Below are positions 22,661 to 33,720 of a DNA stretch of 64,000 nt, piece after piece. The position numbers and the translations under genes are program-made. The notes below the pieces were generated by a model. The model saw only the letters and a program-made list of their open reading frames with translations. It was not told the origin of the DNA and searched no databases. Position 1 is the first letter of the stretch. Every line of letters begins with the position of its first letter. The DNA is taken from the NCBI GenBank assembly GCA_024803745.1, contig JANJXV010000039.1, forward strand, positions 10,087,001 to 10,151,000, read 5' to 3'. The DNA is from Megascapheus bottae (Eukaryota; Chordata; Mammalia; Rodentia; Geomyidae).

Positions 22661-22892
22661 AACAGCTCTTTCTCAAAGAGCTAATCACAAAAGCAATCCA
22701 GATCACACTCATAATTAATATAATACAACAGTGTTCAAATATGCTTCTTATCAGGAAACAAGCAGCACAGTAGAGAAATAATTATAATCTTGCTAAAATT
22801 AGTAGACACAAAAAATGAGCATACTCTGACTTGGAGAAAAATTTATGATGGGGGCAGAGTTGGTGATTTTGATGACATGATAACTCTTTATT
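22661..22892. other. AT-rich sequence, possibly L1-derived
   Basis: aagcaatccagatcacact and aaaatgagcatactctga lie between L1 remnants, but no exact assignment is possible by eye. Confidence 0.35.
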
Positions 22893-23145
22893 TATAAGTA
22901 CTGGATAATGTTGGTGGCTCACATCTATAATCCCAGCTACTCAGAAGGCTGAGATCTGAGGATTATGATTCAAAGCCAACTCAAGCAGAAAAGTATATGA
23001 AACTCTTATCTCCAATTAAGCATCAAAACAGATGGAATTGGAGCTGTAGCCCAAGTGGTAGAGCTCTAGCCTTGAGCACAAAAGCTCAAAAACAGTACCT
23101 ATGTCCTGAGTTCAAGTCCCAGGAATGACACACTTATAAAAAAAA
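22893..23145 (+). mobile_element. B1-like/Geo dimeric SINE
   Basis: atgttggtggctcacatcta to ctgagttcaagtcccaggaa. It is full length and moderately diverged. Confidence 0.93.
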
Positions 23146-23369
23146 TTAAATGGATGAAAAAGAAACAGTTTCAGAGCATAGTTAGCTCTAACAACATAAG
23201 TTATTTTATTTTACAGAGTGTTAACATTAATACTTTAGCTGGGTAAAGGTTGTTAAACAGACAACAATAACAAGCAGGGAAATGTTTTTGTGACAAGATG
23301 TGAGAATGTGAATAAGATACATTAAAAAAAAGAACTGTATCAATGGAATAAGAACACTATCCTCTAAGA

Positions 23370-23690
23370 TTTTTCCATTAATTCAGGAATAATTTAATAT
23401 TAGCACATATATTAATATATTTAAGTGTATTAATATACCACGGAGGGAAAATTTACACCGATCTCCTAGTGAAATGGTTTGTAATAAAATCCAACACTCA
23501 ACCCCAAGAAACAAAATCTGAAAGCCAATAACTATTAGTATAATAGAAATTAGATCCTTTTTTATTAACAAAGAGGCTCTGACTCCCAATTCAATGGCTG
23601 AATCACAGTTGAGAAGAAAAAGCTACAAGTATTTCGACTGGAAGAGGAAGGGATACCCATAATTCTAGCCATATTTAATAGCTTACAAAA
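23370..23690 (+). mobile_element. L1 ORF2 remnant (reverse-transcriptase region)
   Basis: aattcaggaataatttaata, attaatataccacggaggga and gtaataaaatccaacactca match the order of the RT part of L1 ORF2 as I recall it. Stops and indels break every frame, so this is a dead fragment. Confidence 0.55.
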
Positions 23691-23694
23691 TTAT

Positions 23695-23878
23695 AAGGCA
23701 GGTGCTGGTGGTTCACACCTGTAATCTTAGCTACTCAGGAGGCTGAGATCTGAAGACTGTAGTTCAAAGCCAGCCGGGGCTCAAGTGGTACAACACCATC
23801 TTGAATGTAGAAATGCTAAGGGACAACACTCAGGCCCTGAGTTCAAGTCCCAGCACTGGCAACCAAATAACAACAACA
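23695..23878 (+). mobile_element. B1-like/Geo SINE with central deletion
   Basis: ggtgctggtggttcacacct through caaagccagccggggctcaa. The left monomer is joined directly to the A-box part of the right monomer, losing ~60 bases. The tail is an AAC/ACAAA repeat. Confidence 0.9.
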
Positions 23879-24570
23879 ACAACACAAAACAAAACAACCC
23901 TCATCAATCAGTGTTGCCTCTTGAATCATAGGTTTATGGTTGATTTTTTTGTTTTCTGGTGGTGTCTGTTTGCATGCATTCAGGTGCATTCTGGCAACAT
24001 TGTCTTTCAGGAATGTATAGAGGAAGAATTCATAAGCTGAAAGATACATATACTCTCCCCAGTATCCTGGGAGGAATTCAGAAGCTGAGAGTGCAGGGGT
24101 TTGGGGTGGGTGGGTGGGTTGTGGTAAATATTTCGGATTTGCCTGGGAAGTCCTTAATTAACAGCTGGAATGGAGAAGTGGCCTGGACAGATGGGAGCTG
24201 CACAGCTGGCAGGAGCAGCAGAGGATGGCTCCAGGACAAGCTTGTGGGGAGCCCAATGCATTCTTCTTCATCGACATCCAGTCACAGGCAAGTCACTGGA
24301 ACAGAGGCATTTCACTGTCAAACAGGGTGCCACCACCCTCTAAACGCTCAGCCCAGCCTAGATGGACTGGAGTGACAAGCTGCAGAGGGGCATCCTTCCC
24401 CCTCTTAGGCCTGTAGGTTGGTGTCATGGCTAGAAGTTTGTGATCATTTATTCTGCGTTCCTGACTACCTAACCGGATGCCAGGAGGCCTGCACGCCCCT
24501 TTCTCAACTTGAGTGTGCCTGTCTAAGAGGAAGATGAAGAGACAGTGAGATAAAGGACTGAAACAGGAAC
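23879..24570. other. Unique noncoding sequence
   Basis: Contains a G-quadruplex-type motif (24103-24118). Open frames around 23959-24416 are short and unrecognised. Confidence 0.5.
24103..24118 (+). other. Canonical G-quadruplex motif
   Basis: GGGG-T-GGG-T-GGG-T-GGG: four G-runs separated by single-T loops. This is the most stable class of parallel G4 sequence. Confidence 0.8.
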
Positions 24571-24572
24571 CA

Positions 24573-24640
24573 TTTCCTCCTTCTCCTCCTCCTCCTCCTC
24601 CACCTTCTCCTCCTCTCATTCTTCCTCCTTCTCTTCCTCC
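24573..24640. repeat. (CTC)n / (CTT)n tract
   Basis: ttctcctcctcctcctcctc and imperfect extensions. Confidence 0.93.
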
Positions 24641-24641
24641 T

Positions 24642-24735
24642 TTTTCATGTCAATCCTGAGGCTTGAACCCTGTGCCTGGGGCACTGTCCCTGAGCTTTTT
24701 TGCCCCCGGCTACTGCTCTACCATTTGATTAAATC
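24642..24735 (-). mobile_element. Right-monomer (Geo) SINE fragment
   Basis: gaggcttgaaccctgtgcct, gtccctgagcttttttgccc and ctgctctaccatttgat. Only the inverted right monomer remains. The CTC tract is on its tail side. Confidence 0.8.
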
Positions 24736-25108
24736 AAGCCTTCTTTGATTTAGCTCTCCTTACCACCTGGTATAGCATTTTATCATGGCTCAGCTCCAAG
24801 CTTTAGCTTAGTGATTCTTCTTTTTCTTATTCAACTTTAAGGCCTAGAATGGAAGTGTTTATCCAGGTCAGTACTTAGCATATTTCAAATGTAGCAGAGA
24901 AAGACAACGTGTTGAACAAGTGACTGAGTGAGTGATTGATCTTGAAATGAGACAGATGCTGGCCTGTCTTGGCAGGAAGCTTCTAGGAGATACAGATTTA
25001 CAAAGTGCATCTAAAGGGAAGGGTTGAATAGCTCTGATTGGTGGATTGGACTGCCATTGAAGGGAGAAGTACGCAGTTTCAGAGAAGCAAGTAAGCAGTT
25101 CCAAAGAA
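24736..25108. other. Unique noncoding sequence
   Basis: No gene or repeat is seen. Confidence 0.5.
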
Positions 25109-25109
25109 G

Positions 25110-25350
25110 AGGGAGGCAGGCTCACACATGTCATCCTAGCTACTCCGGAGGCTGAGATCTGAGGATCGTGGTTCAAAGCCAGCCCAGGCGTGAAAGTCTG
25201 TGATACTCTTCTCTCCAATTAAGCACCAAATAAGCCAGAACTGGACTGTGACTTGTGTCGTCCAGTGCTAGCCTTGAGCAGAAAAAGCTCAGCCAGGCGA
25301 GCTCAGCTCAGGACCTGAGTTCAGGCCCCAGGATGGGCAGAAAAAGAATA
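25110..25350 (+). mobile_element. B1-like/Geo dimeric SINE
   Basis: caggctcacacatgtcatcc, ctccggaggctgagatctga and ctagccttgagcagaaaaag. A small duplication (cagctcag) lies near 25300. Confidence 0.9.
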
Positions 25351-26108
25351 AAAAGGGAGGTACAGAATGTTGAGTGAGCACACAGGCTTTGCATGGATGG
25401 CCTGTGTGTCAAAACACATACCGAGCAGGGCAGCTTTTCTCTGTCACCTCTGAATACCTGGCCTAGGGCATCACAGAGCTTTTAGGACCCAGCTTACCCT
25501 TTTTGTGCCTTTTCCCTCAGGGGGCATCGTGGCTTGCAAGAAGCAGTGAGAGTGGGAGGGCTGGCCTCACCCACTGGCAGTGCCATATGCCCACATCTTG
25601 GTCTATTCCAGTCATGTCCCTGGGCTGTCCAGCTGTCACCACTATAATTACGCAGCCACAGTGGCAAGAAGCAGGTGGGTGTGGGGGACCCTCCGGCCTC
25701 CTTAGAACTTTACTTCTGTTGTTATAGCTTTATCAGGACATAGGCTGCCTTCTGTTGATCTCTGGGAAAATGGCTGTTAATCCCCATTCATCACGGGGTC
25801 GGGCCAGCTGCTGTGTGTGTGTGGGGGGGTGGTAACTGTGAGAGAAAGGTGTCAGGTACACTCGCCAACACTGGCTGTGACCTTGGGGGAAGCCACAGCA
25901 TCATGCCATAGGCATTGCTTAGGAGAGCATTGGGCCATCATTTTTCTTTGAACCTGGGAGGTGACTGGTGTGCTGTTTCGTTTGTGGCCCCAGCTTGCTT
26001 TTCTCTTTTGCCCTGTATCTACCCTCTACCATGAACCATTCAAGTGGAGGGCACTGTGGAAATCACAGACACCCTTCTGCTGTGAAAAGCTCTCTCCTCC
26101 TAGGTTTT
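25351..26108. other. Unique noncoding sequence
   Basis: Short CpG-poor, GC-moderate sequence. No exon-like frame with splice sites is recognised. Confidence 0.5.
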
Positions 26109-26109
26109 G

Positions 26110-26342
26110 TTTTTATTTTTGTAGGTCATGGGATTTGAACTCTGGGCCTGGGCACTGTTCCTCAGCTCTTCAGCTCAGTGCTACCGCCCTATCCCTCGAG
26201 TAACAGCACCACTTCCTGTTTTCTGATGGTTAATTGGAGATAAGAGTCTCATGGACTTCAATGCCCTGGCTGGCTTTGAACCATGATCTTCCGATCTCAG
26301 CCTCCTGAGTATCTAGGATGACAAAGCGTCAACCACGGTTTT
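26110..26342 (-). mobile_element. B1-like/Geo dimeric SINE
   Basis: gggatttgaactctgggcct to agcctcctgagtatctagga, with the linker tgatggttaattggagataa. Full length. Confidence 0.92.
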
Positions 26343-26374
26343 AAATAATGTTCCTTTTCTTTTTACAAAAGAAG

Positions 26375-26565
26375 TATGCAGGCTGTGCCTCGAGGGCTCA
26401 CATCTGTCATATTAGCTACTCGGGAGGCTGAGATCTCAAGATCATGGTTCAAAGCCAGCCTGGGCTGAACCATCAAAAAAATGCTGGAAGTGGGGTTTGT
26501 GGCCCAAAGGGTCACACCTCACCTAGCCTTGAGATTAAAAAACAAAACAAAACTCAGAGCTGGGT
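26375..26565 (+). mobile_element. B1-like/Geo SINE, 3' truncated
   Basis: gagggctcacatctgtcata, ctactcgggaggctgagatc and tgtggcccaaagggtcacac. The right monomer stops before the B-box region and ends in AACAAAAC repeats. Confidence 0.85.
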
Positions 26566-26866
26566 GCAGAGGAATATTTGTCTGTTTGATTTTCTCCTCT
26601 GCAAACTTTGAGTGTGATCATCGAGTCAGCTGGCTGCTCTGATTACCCAACTTTACTTTTCGTTCATGTTTTCAGTCCCTCCCGAAGCTGGGCTCCTCTC
26701 CAGATGTCCCTAATCTGGGACCTTGATTGAGTCATTATTGGTCACTTGCAAATGTGAGGAAGCTCTGGGAGGGTCCAGCTGGCAGCTAAGGCCTGTAGGC
26801 CAGAAGGCATCAGTAATGCTGTGGCTGTAATTCATTGGCTGAAACTGGACCCACCAGGCCGAGATC

Positions 26867-27461
26867 AGAAGGGAGGAGAGAAAGGGGGAGGAAGTAGAGA
26901 ATGGGGAGAGGAAATAAAGAGGGGGGAGGGAAAGATAGAAGAGACAGAGAGGGAAAGGAGAGGAAGAAAAGAGAGGGGAGAGGGAGGAGAGAATGAGAGA
27001 AGAGAGTGTAGAAGAAAGCACGAGGGAGGGAGAAACTATGGGGGAGAGAGAGGGGGAGGAGAGAGAGGGGAGATATGAGGGAGAGAGAGGTAGAGGAATG
27101 AGGGGGAACAGAGGGAGAGATTGGGAGAGAGACAGAAGGAGAGGAAGAGAGGGAGAGGGGAGAGAGAGGTAAAAGAAGGAGAGGAATTAAAAAGGGAGAG
27201 AGAATAGAGTAAAAGAAGGAGAGGGAGGAAAGAATGTGAGAACAGGGAGAGGAAAAAATGGAAGGCAGGAGAAGTGAGGGGGTGAGAGAGTAAGGGAGAA
27301 AAGAAGAGAGACAGACAGGGATTGGAGAGATGAAGAAAGAGGGGAGAATGGTGGGAGAGGAAGAGGGAGGGCAGGAGGGAGAAAGAGAGAGGGAGAAAGA
27401 TGCAGCAAGAGAGGGAGAGGGAAAGGGAGAGAGCATGGGAGGGAGAGGAGGGGAGAGGGAG
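26867..27461. repeat. ~600-base polypurine tract (GGAGA/GGGA-rich)
   Basis: The plus strand is almost entirely A and G for about 595 bases, with only scattered C/T. It carries imperfect gggagaga and ggaggagag units. Because pyrimidine-strand stops are rare, the minus strand stays open for 274 codons (26810-27634) as an artefact. Confidence 0.95.
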
Positions 27462-28329
27462 CACTCTCCAATGGAAGGAGACCAGAGTGAGTAACATGGC
27501 CATAAAATGTGGTCATTTGATTTGATCATTGAAAATAGTAACAGACTGTTGCTTTCTTGGACATTCTTTATTTCTTGGCCAGTTGAGTCTCCTCTTTTGT
27601 AACTTGTATATAACTTAGGCTGTTTACCTGCCATCTTTTAATGCTTTTTTTTTCTCCCCAGAAAATGTTTTCCTGATGTCCCTCAAATGGATCCTACAGG
27701 AGTGGAAACACATGGTGTCTGGAAACTCGATTTCCTTCAGATTGTTTTTCTAAAAAGCTTATCTATGTAAATGACTCTATGAATATTCTTCCATTTCCCC
27801 ATAGAAGTGGCCTAGAATCGATGTTAACTTCTGCTTAAGTTCACTGCTGATTTTTTTTTTCGTTCAGTTCATGTGATCTGTAGAATGTTTTTAAACCCCC
27901 TTCCCCCACTTTTCAAAGTACTTTTTCCGCAGCGAAGTCTCAGGACTCTTGTCTTCTTGAGATTCTATTGACACAGTCCATCCGGCCATCACCCAACCCT
28001 GTGTTTCTTCACAGCTGTTATGGCCATCCATCAGCTGCACTCAACTTCATTCTGAAGCAGGAAGGCAGCAGCTAGATAATAGAAATAACCTCCCAGCTGG
28101 TAACATAAATCCAGGGAAAAAAAATAACAAAAAGACTGGTTCAGAGTTAAGTCAAGCTCGGAGAGACAAAGGACCCATATTTGCCTTTATATGTGGAAGC
28201 TAGATTTCACCTACCAACGTGGAAGTAAATACATTGGGTGATACACAAGTGTCTACAGACGTAACTGAAATCCGGGAGATTCGAGGGAGGTCCCGTGAAG
28301 CCTCACTCCTGAGGAAGGCAAAAATCAAA
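27462..28329. other. Unique noncoding sequence
   Basis: 27650-27850 (ttttcctgatgtccctcaaa, gtaaatgactctatgaatat) is complex and could be conserved. No gene is seen. Confidence 0.4.
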
Positions 28330-28620
28330 GTTCAGCAAAATAAAAGAGCAGGAAGTAGATGTTCAAAGGGGTGGACCACTGAAGAGGAGAAAACTGGGAG
28401 AATGCAGTGGAGAAGCCGATGTATAGCCTACACAATTCAGAAGAGTGAGGGCAGGGTGGTGGGGAGAGGAGTGGCTGAGAATGTCCACAGGGTGGACATT
28501 GATCATAAAGTGCTTCATGAAATGGCACCTCCTTTGTACAAAGACGTAAAGATAACAAAATTAATTAAATCAACAACCACAACAACAAACAAAATGAAGG
28601 AGAATGCAGAGAGATAAAGA
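28330..28620 (+). mobile_element. L1 3'-UTR/end fragment
   Basis: A purine-rich 3' UTR (ggtggggagaggagtggc) is followed by gcttcatgaaatggcacctc, ctttgtacaaagacgtaaag and an A/C-rich tail. It aligns with 11345-11560. Confidence 0.6.
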
Positions 28621-28849
28621 GAATTTTACCAACAATAACAAAACCAAAACCAAAATGAAGAATACCCAAATAGATAAAGAGATTTTCTAGCAATTCCTCT
28701 ATTTTACCTGTAGTCTGGTGCTCCCTGACTAAACGCTGTTCTCTTTGCCTTGAACACCCCCTTTCTCTGGTTTATTCTGCTCTCATTTATTAAAAAACAA
28801 AAAACAACCCCCCCCCAAACTGCAAGATTAACTCTTTAAGATTCCCACG

Positions 28850-29044
28850 AAATCTGGCTCCAGTGGCTCCTGCCTATAATCTTGACAGCTAAGGATCGTG
28901 ATTTGAACTTTTTTTTTTTAATCTCCAGTTAACCAGCCAAAAGCTGGAAGTACAGGCGTGGCTCAAGTGGTAGAGCACCAGCCTTGAGTGAAAAAGCCAA
29001 GAGAGAGCAAGAGGCCCTGAGTTCAAGCCCTAGTATTGGCAGGC

Positions 29045-29089
<45 letters not shown>

Positions 29090-29092
29090 GGG
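28850..29092 (+). mobile_element. B1-like/Geo SINE with (GA)n tail
   Basis: The left monomer is interrupted by a T-run near 28910. The right monomer is intact (gcgtggctcaagtggtagag, ctgagttcaagccctagtat). The tail is a GA run at 29049-29092 in place of poly(A). Confidence 0.9.
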
Positions 29093-29463
29093 GGGGCCCA
29101 TTGCAAGCATGGTGGCTGGGGTCTCATCTCTGTTAAGTTTGCCACTGCAGGGCATGTGAAAGCCCGATGGATCTTGCAAGTTAACAGTGACACATCTGCC
29201 ATCACTGCTAGAGTCCATTAGCCTGGCTTCGAGTTCATGGCATGTGGCACTGATAGGGCAAACATGTTTTTATTCATCCCCACCAGAAGCGATCAGGAGT
29301 TGTTTAGGTTTACCCGGCACAGATAAGCATGGGCATTGATCATTTTTCTCCAAGACTACATGATAACTTTTTCTTCCTCGGTCAGGCGTCGTCCATCGTC
29401 ATTTACTCCTTGTGGCCATTTGGAAGCACAGCACAGATGTCCATTTGTTGAAGACCTAGCCCA
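29093..29463. other. Unique noncoding sequence
   Basis: No gene or repeat is identified. Confidence 0.5.
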
Positions 29464-29465
29464 CG

Positions 29466-29760
29466 GTGTCTGGTGAGCCAGGCGTGTGGAGTCTGGTGGA
29501 TCTAAGGGTCATAGGTTGAAGCCAGCTCTAGCAGGAAAGTCTGTGAGACTCTTTATCACTAATTAACCAGCTAAAAGCTGGACGTGGTGCTGTGGTTCAA
29601 GTGCCTAGCATGCACGAAGACCGGGGTTCGATTCCTTAGTACCACATATATAGAAAAAGCTGGAAGTGGTGCTGTGGCTCAAGTGGTAGAGCTCTAGGCT
29701 TGAGAAAGCCCAAGGGCAGCACTCAGGCCCTGAATTCAAGCCCCAGGACTGGCAAAAAAA
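29466..29760 (+). mobile_element. Chimeric SINE: B1-like/Geo fused to IDL-Geo
   Basis: A B1-like left monomer plus the first ~25 bases of a right monomer (tgctgtggttcaagtg) switch directly into the middle of an ID-like monomer (cctagcatgcacgaagaccg). An intact right monomer and A-rich tail follow. The upstream half of the ID-like unit is missing. Confidence 0.85.
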
Positions 29761-30068
29761 AGAAAAGAAAGGAAACACGTCTGGTGTACTCTGGGCTCTG
29801 TGCCCTAAGAGCAGTGCTTAGCCCCATGTTTAGGGTTACATGAAAGGCTGTCATGTTTGAAAAGGGCTCAGAACAAGGTAAGGTCCTATCACGGAACAGT
29901 CTTGTCACCACACCTTGTAAAGCCTGCCACTCTGAAAGCACTAAAGCTCTGCAGCCTGTTGGCACCTGGAGTTCATGAAAAGTGCCAGTGAGAGACCTAG
30001 ATACGCAAAGGATTCTGGGTCAAGGCCATGCTGTCTGTTGTGAATTGTCTGCTATTTGAAAACCATTG
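29761..30068. other. Unique noncoding sequence
   Basis: No gene or repeat is identified. Confidence 0.5.
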
Positions 30069-30069
30069 G

Positions 30070-30312
30070 TTGGCCTGTCAGTGACTCATGCCTGCAATCC
30101 TAGCTAATCCCAAGACTGAGTCTGAGGATCAAGATTCAAAGCCAGACTGGGCAGGGAAGCCCAAGAAATTATTATTTCCAATGAACCACCCCAAACACCC
30201 AGAAGTTGGAGATGTGGCTTGAGTGATAGAACACCAACCTTGCGTGAAAAAGATGACAGGCAATGTCTAAGCCTTGAGTTCAAGCCCTAATACTAGCACA
30301 ATTAAAGAAAAA
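30070..30312 (+). mobile_element. B1-like/Geo dimeric SINE
   Basis: ctgtcagtgactcatgcctg, gagtctgaggatcaagattc and ccttgagttcaagccctaat. Full length and old. Confidence 0.9.
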
Positions 30313-31319
30313 AAAAGAATCCTTAGGTGCATGAATGAGACCAGCTTGGCTGAGGCAGGAGGAGACTGAGTTCTTGCAGAGGACAGGAAAGAGCAGGGAG
30401 AAGCAAGGAAAATTGCTTTCTGGGGAGTGAGGGGCCTGGTCAGCTTTGGTGATAACTTGAGCAACCTGTACCTGCTATCGTACTCTGGCCAGGTGAGAAG
30501 ATTGGACTCTGTACGATGGGCGGGCTCTTACTCCCCATCACCATGGTAACCACAGGGCTGTAATCCCAGCATTTGTCCTCAGTACCTCGTAAGATGTTCA
30601 TTCTTGAAATGGACCAGCTGGCATGTGCCTGGGTCTATTTATGCCTGTCCTGAAGGTTCTGAGTTTGAATAATTGATTACGCCTTGCAAGACAGCCCTGC
30701 CATTGGGCTGGGATAAAATTCACACGAGAGTCAGGATCCACCCGACTCAACCCAGCATCTTCCTTCCACCTTAGGAAAATCTGCTCTTTTAATTAGCGAT
30801 GTTGGAGAATATATCTGGTGTATGAATGCAGTTAATAACAGATTTCTATAAGGGCTTTAAAATATGGAACGTCACTGCTAAAGACCTTCCTGGATCCTGG
30901 CTGTATAAGGACGTGGGATTGGCCGTGCTCACAGTGTGTGGTAATGCATAAATATTAGCCTTAAATAACTGTGAATACCTTGTTTCCTAAAAAGATTAGT
31001 GGCTCTTCCCTGTGTGATAAATTGTATGCTTTACTGTGCAGACCTGTCTTCCTACTGTATTATCCCACAGCCCTTTAAATAACCAAGTTCAAATTATGCC
31101 CAGCCAGCAGTAGAGAATTCTTGGGCAAACTGGAGTCGACAAGTAAAATTGGGCTTCATCTTTCTTCTTCTTCTGTCTTTTTCCTCCCCTACATTAGAGT
31201 CTTTTATTTTCCCCCCACCTCCTCTGGTTCATTTTTTTTCCCCTCTTCCCTGTCTCTCTTATTCTCTCTTGCTCTCCATTTTCTCCCAAGAGCCTTGATT
31301 AAAATTAAAAAAAAAAATT
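30313..31319. other. Unique; candidate conserved block 30640-31110
   Basis: gaataattgattacgccttg, cttttaattagcgatgttgg, ggtaatgcataaatattagc and ccctttaaataaccaagttc form a long complex AT-rich stretch. This is one of the strongest enhancer-like textures here. 31150-31300 is T/C-rich. Confidence 0.45.
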
Positions 31320-31540
31320 ATGGCAGCTGTAGGCTTGAACTCAGGGTCTGGGCACAGTTTCTCCTTTTGCTCAAGGCTAGTGCTCTACCACTTTGAGCCA
31401 CAGTCCCACTTCTGGTTTTCTGGTGATTCATTGGAGATAAGAGATTCACTGACATTCCTGCCCAGGCTGGCTTTGAACTACGATCCTCAGATCTCAGCCT
31501 CCTATGACCAGAGTGAGCCTCCAGTGCCTGGCCGTGTTTC
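31320..31540 (-). mobile_element. B1-like/Geo dimeric SINE
   Basis: ggcttgaactcagggtctgg, ctagtgctctaccactttga and cctcagatctcagcctccta. Nearly full length. Confidence 0.92.
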
Positions 31541-32578
31541 TTGACTTCTCTCTCTCTCTATCCATGTATAATAATGGTCATGACAGCTACATCTAAGTGA
31601 CTGTCTGATTGACTTTCTCACCACAACATGGCGGGAGGTAGGCACTCTTTGACTCTCCCTGTTATGAAGATGGGTTGGCCGTGGTTCGGAGGGCTTGAAA
31701 GCATTTGCTTTTAGTGACAGAGATGGTAAGGGTGTGGCCGTGAAGCTAATCGCTGATTTACATCAAGCTGCTACCACTTTGTTCCAGCTTGTCACGAGCT
31801 ACTGTTTAGCTATCTCAGCTAAATCTGAAATGGAGAGAACTTTCTTCCTTCCTTTCCTCTCTCCCTCCCTCCCCTCCCTCCCCTCCCTTCTTTCCTTTCC
31901 TGTTTTATTTATGACTAGTACCAGAGATATCCCTTCCATTGGAGTGTAATCTGCCTTTGATCAAATGCTCACTGAGCAATACTGAGTAGGATTCTGCAAA
32001 TATATATGTTTTTAACCTCAGAGGAACAGGCAACAAAGTTTTCACTGTTTGACGGTCACTTCCCTGAGCTGGGACTCTTGATGGGAAAAATGGGGTAAAG
32101 GCTGTTTTCTTTGACTCTTTGATCTCACTGACCTGTGCTATAGCACCTCAAGGATCTCTTCTTTCTCATTGCTCTCCTGAGTCTTCTCAATAGATAAGAG
32201 CTTCTTGGTCAAGAGTCAAGCAGTTGAGTTTCTTTGATTGGAAAACTTCTCTCTGTCTCTATTCTCACTAATGGCTGTTGGTTGGCTGACCTCCTTTTAT
32301 TAGTGAGAGGTGAGACATTTTTCTCCTGTTAAGAACATACGGAAAAGCTGGGACCTGAAACTTCTTATGTCTGCTACCTGATTCCTTGTCCTTATAAAGA
32401 AATCTCTGGAAACAAGTCTTAGCCTAGGAGGAAAAGAAGCAACAAAGTAACAAACTGAAACCAACCCAACCTCAGCCCCTCTTTCTCTTCCTCATCTTAT
32501 CAGACTTGGGGGACATTGTTATTTCTCTCCTACCCCTCAATGTCTTCTCCATGCGATTCCTCTGTGGATTTAGGAAAC
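31541..32578. other. Unique sequence with pyrimidine patch
   Basis: A ctccctccctcccctccc-type tract lies at 31840-31905. Nothing gene-like elsewhere. Confidence 0.5.
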
Positions 32579-32579
32579 A

Positions 32580-32915
32580 AGGGTTTAACCTTGAAAGATT
32601 AAAATATTTTCTTGCAATCAGTAAATTCTCTTATTAAATGTTTCATCAGCTAAATTAAATGATAAGAATAAGGAGTATTTTGAAATTCTGAACATCTTAT
32701 AATTAGACCCAGGCTTTAAAAAAAAAAAGATTCCAAGTTAAGGCACATTAGAATGTATTCTACAACATAGAGACAGCCTGACAAAGAAACATTATTCTTA
32801 GATTTACAATTAATTACCCTTATGTCTATACCTTGCATTCAATTTGCATATCTTAAAAGTGCTGTAAATTTCCCAGGTCTCCTTGTTATTTAAGATCATT
32901 GCGTTTAGCAAAAGT
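32580..32915. other. Candidate conserved noncoding block
   Basis: catcagctaaattaaatgat, ttacaattaattacccttat and an exact octamer in ttcaatttgcatatctt (ATTTGCAT at 32842-32849). AT-rich and repeat-free. Confidence 0.42.
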
Positions 32916-33012
32916 TTCTTTAGTGATAACTTTCTCTTGATTGGAGGAGTTCTGAGGTCTGTAAATCTGGCTCCACTTTGCTCTCCCATGTTATAATTTT
33001 TCTTTTTCGTTT

Positions 33013-33013
<1 letters not shown>

Positions 33014-33062
<49 letters not shown>
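33014..33062. repeat. (GT)n microsatellite
   Basis: A pure GT run of about 45 bases. Confidence 0.97.
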
Positions 33063-33065
<3 letters not shown>

Positions 33066-33552
33066 TTTTCATTATTTGGCTCCTTGTTCCTTCTGCCCTC
33101 TCATTTATTATTCTCCAAAGAACCAGCAGATAGAGAAGCTGCTGGAAGAGTAAGTAAGTGGTCAGAGACTGCGATGTTATCTCTCTTCCACTCTTCCTGA
33201 CATCTTCTATACATCTTTCTGGGGCCGACCTCATTAAACAAATACAGCGTGATGTATAGCTCTCAAGAAATGAAATTCGCAGCAACACACTTGTTCTTGT
33301 ACCATTGCTACGGGTCTGCTCCTTTTCTCTTCTTGTCTGTCCGAGTCAGGGATGAGGTGGTGGGGGGTTTAGAGGATTTCTTGTGGTTAACATTGGATGG
33401 TCATTCACTGCTAATTTCATAGCCTTGGATGAGTTTGTTTTCAAATGTTTACCGTGAATGTTCTATTTTAGAAAGACTGGGTTGGATTTCCTAAATTATT
33501 CACAAGAAGCTATGAAAGCTCTGGTGAGATGTGTTTTGTAGGATGTTGTTAA
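33063..33552. other. Unique noncoding sequence
   Basis: 33200-33310 (cattaaacaaatacagcgtg, gaaattcgcagcaacacac) is complex and possibly conserved. No gene is seen. Confidence 0.4.
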
Positions 33553-33720
33553 ATATCTTTACCTTGAACTGGAGCGGAGGCTGGGGTTGGGAGAGATGGG
33601 GTGGTGGTGAGAAAGATGAAAGGAGTGATATTGATTAAGATGTACTCTAATTGTAAATTGATATGTGGAATTGAAACACGCTTGCGCAGGTAGTCAAAGA
33701 TAATAAAAGAAGATAAGTTA
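33553..33720 (+). mobile_element. L1 3'-end fragment
   Basis: A G-rich segment (gggttgggagagatgggg), then gattaagatgtactctaatt, gatatgtggaattgaaacac and an aataaaag tail. It has the same layout as the copies at 11345 and 28330. Confidence 0.6.

Noticed and set aside
23370..23690. Potentially active L1
   Set aside because: Only a short, frame-broken ORF2 piece is present; no ORF1, promoter or full-length body.
26810..27634. 274-codon minus-strand open frame
   Set aside because: Most of it is the complement of a polypurine tract. The peptide is Ser/Leu/Pro low complexity; frames stay open because stops need purine/pyrimidine mixes that are absent.
28219..28617. 132-codon plus-strand open frame
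   Set aside because: Overlaps the purine-rich L1 3' UTR fragment, where stops are scarce.
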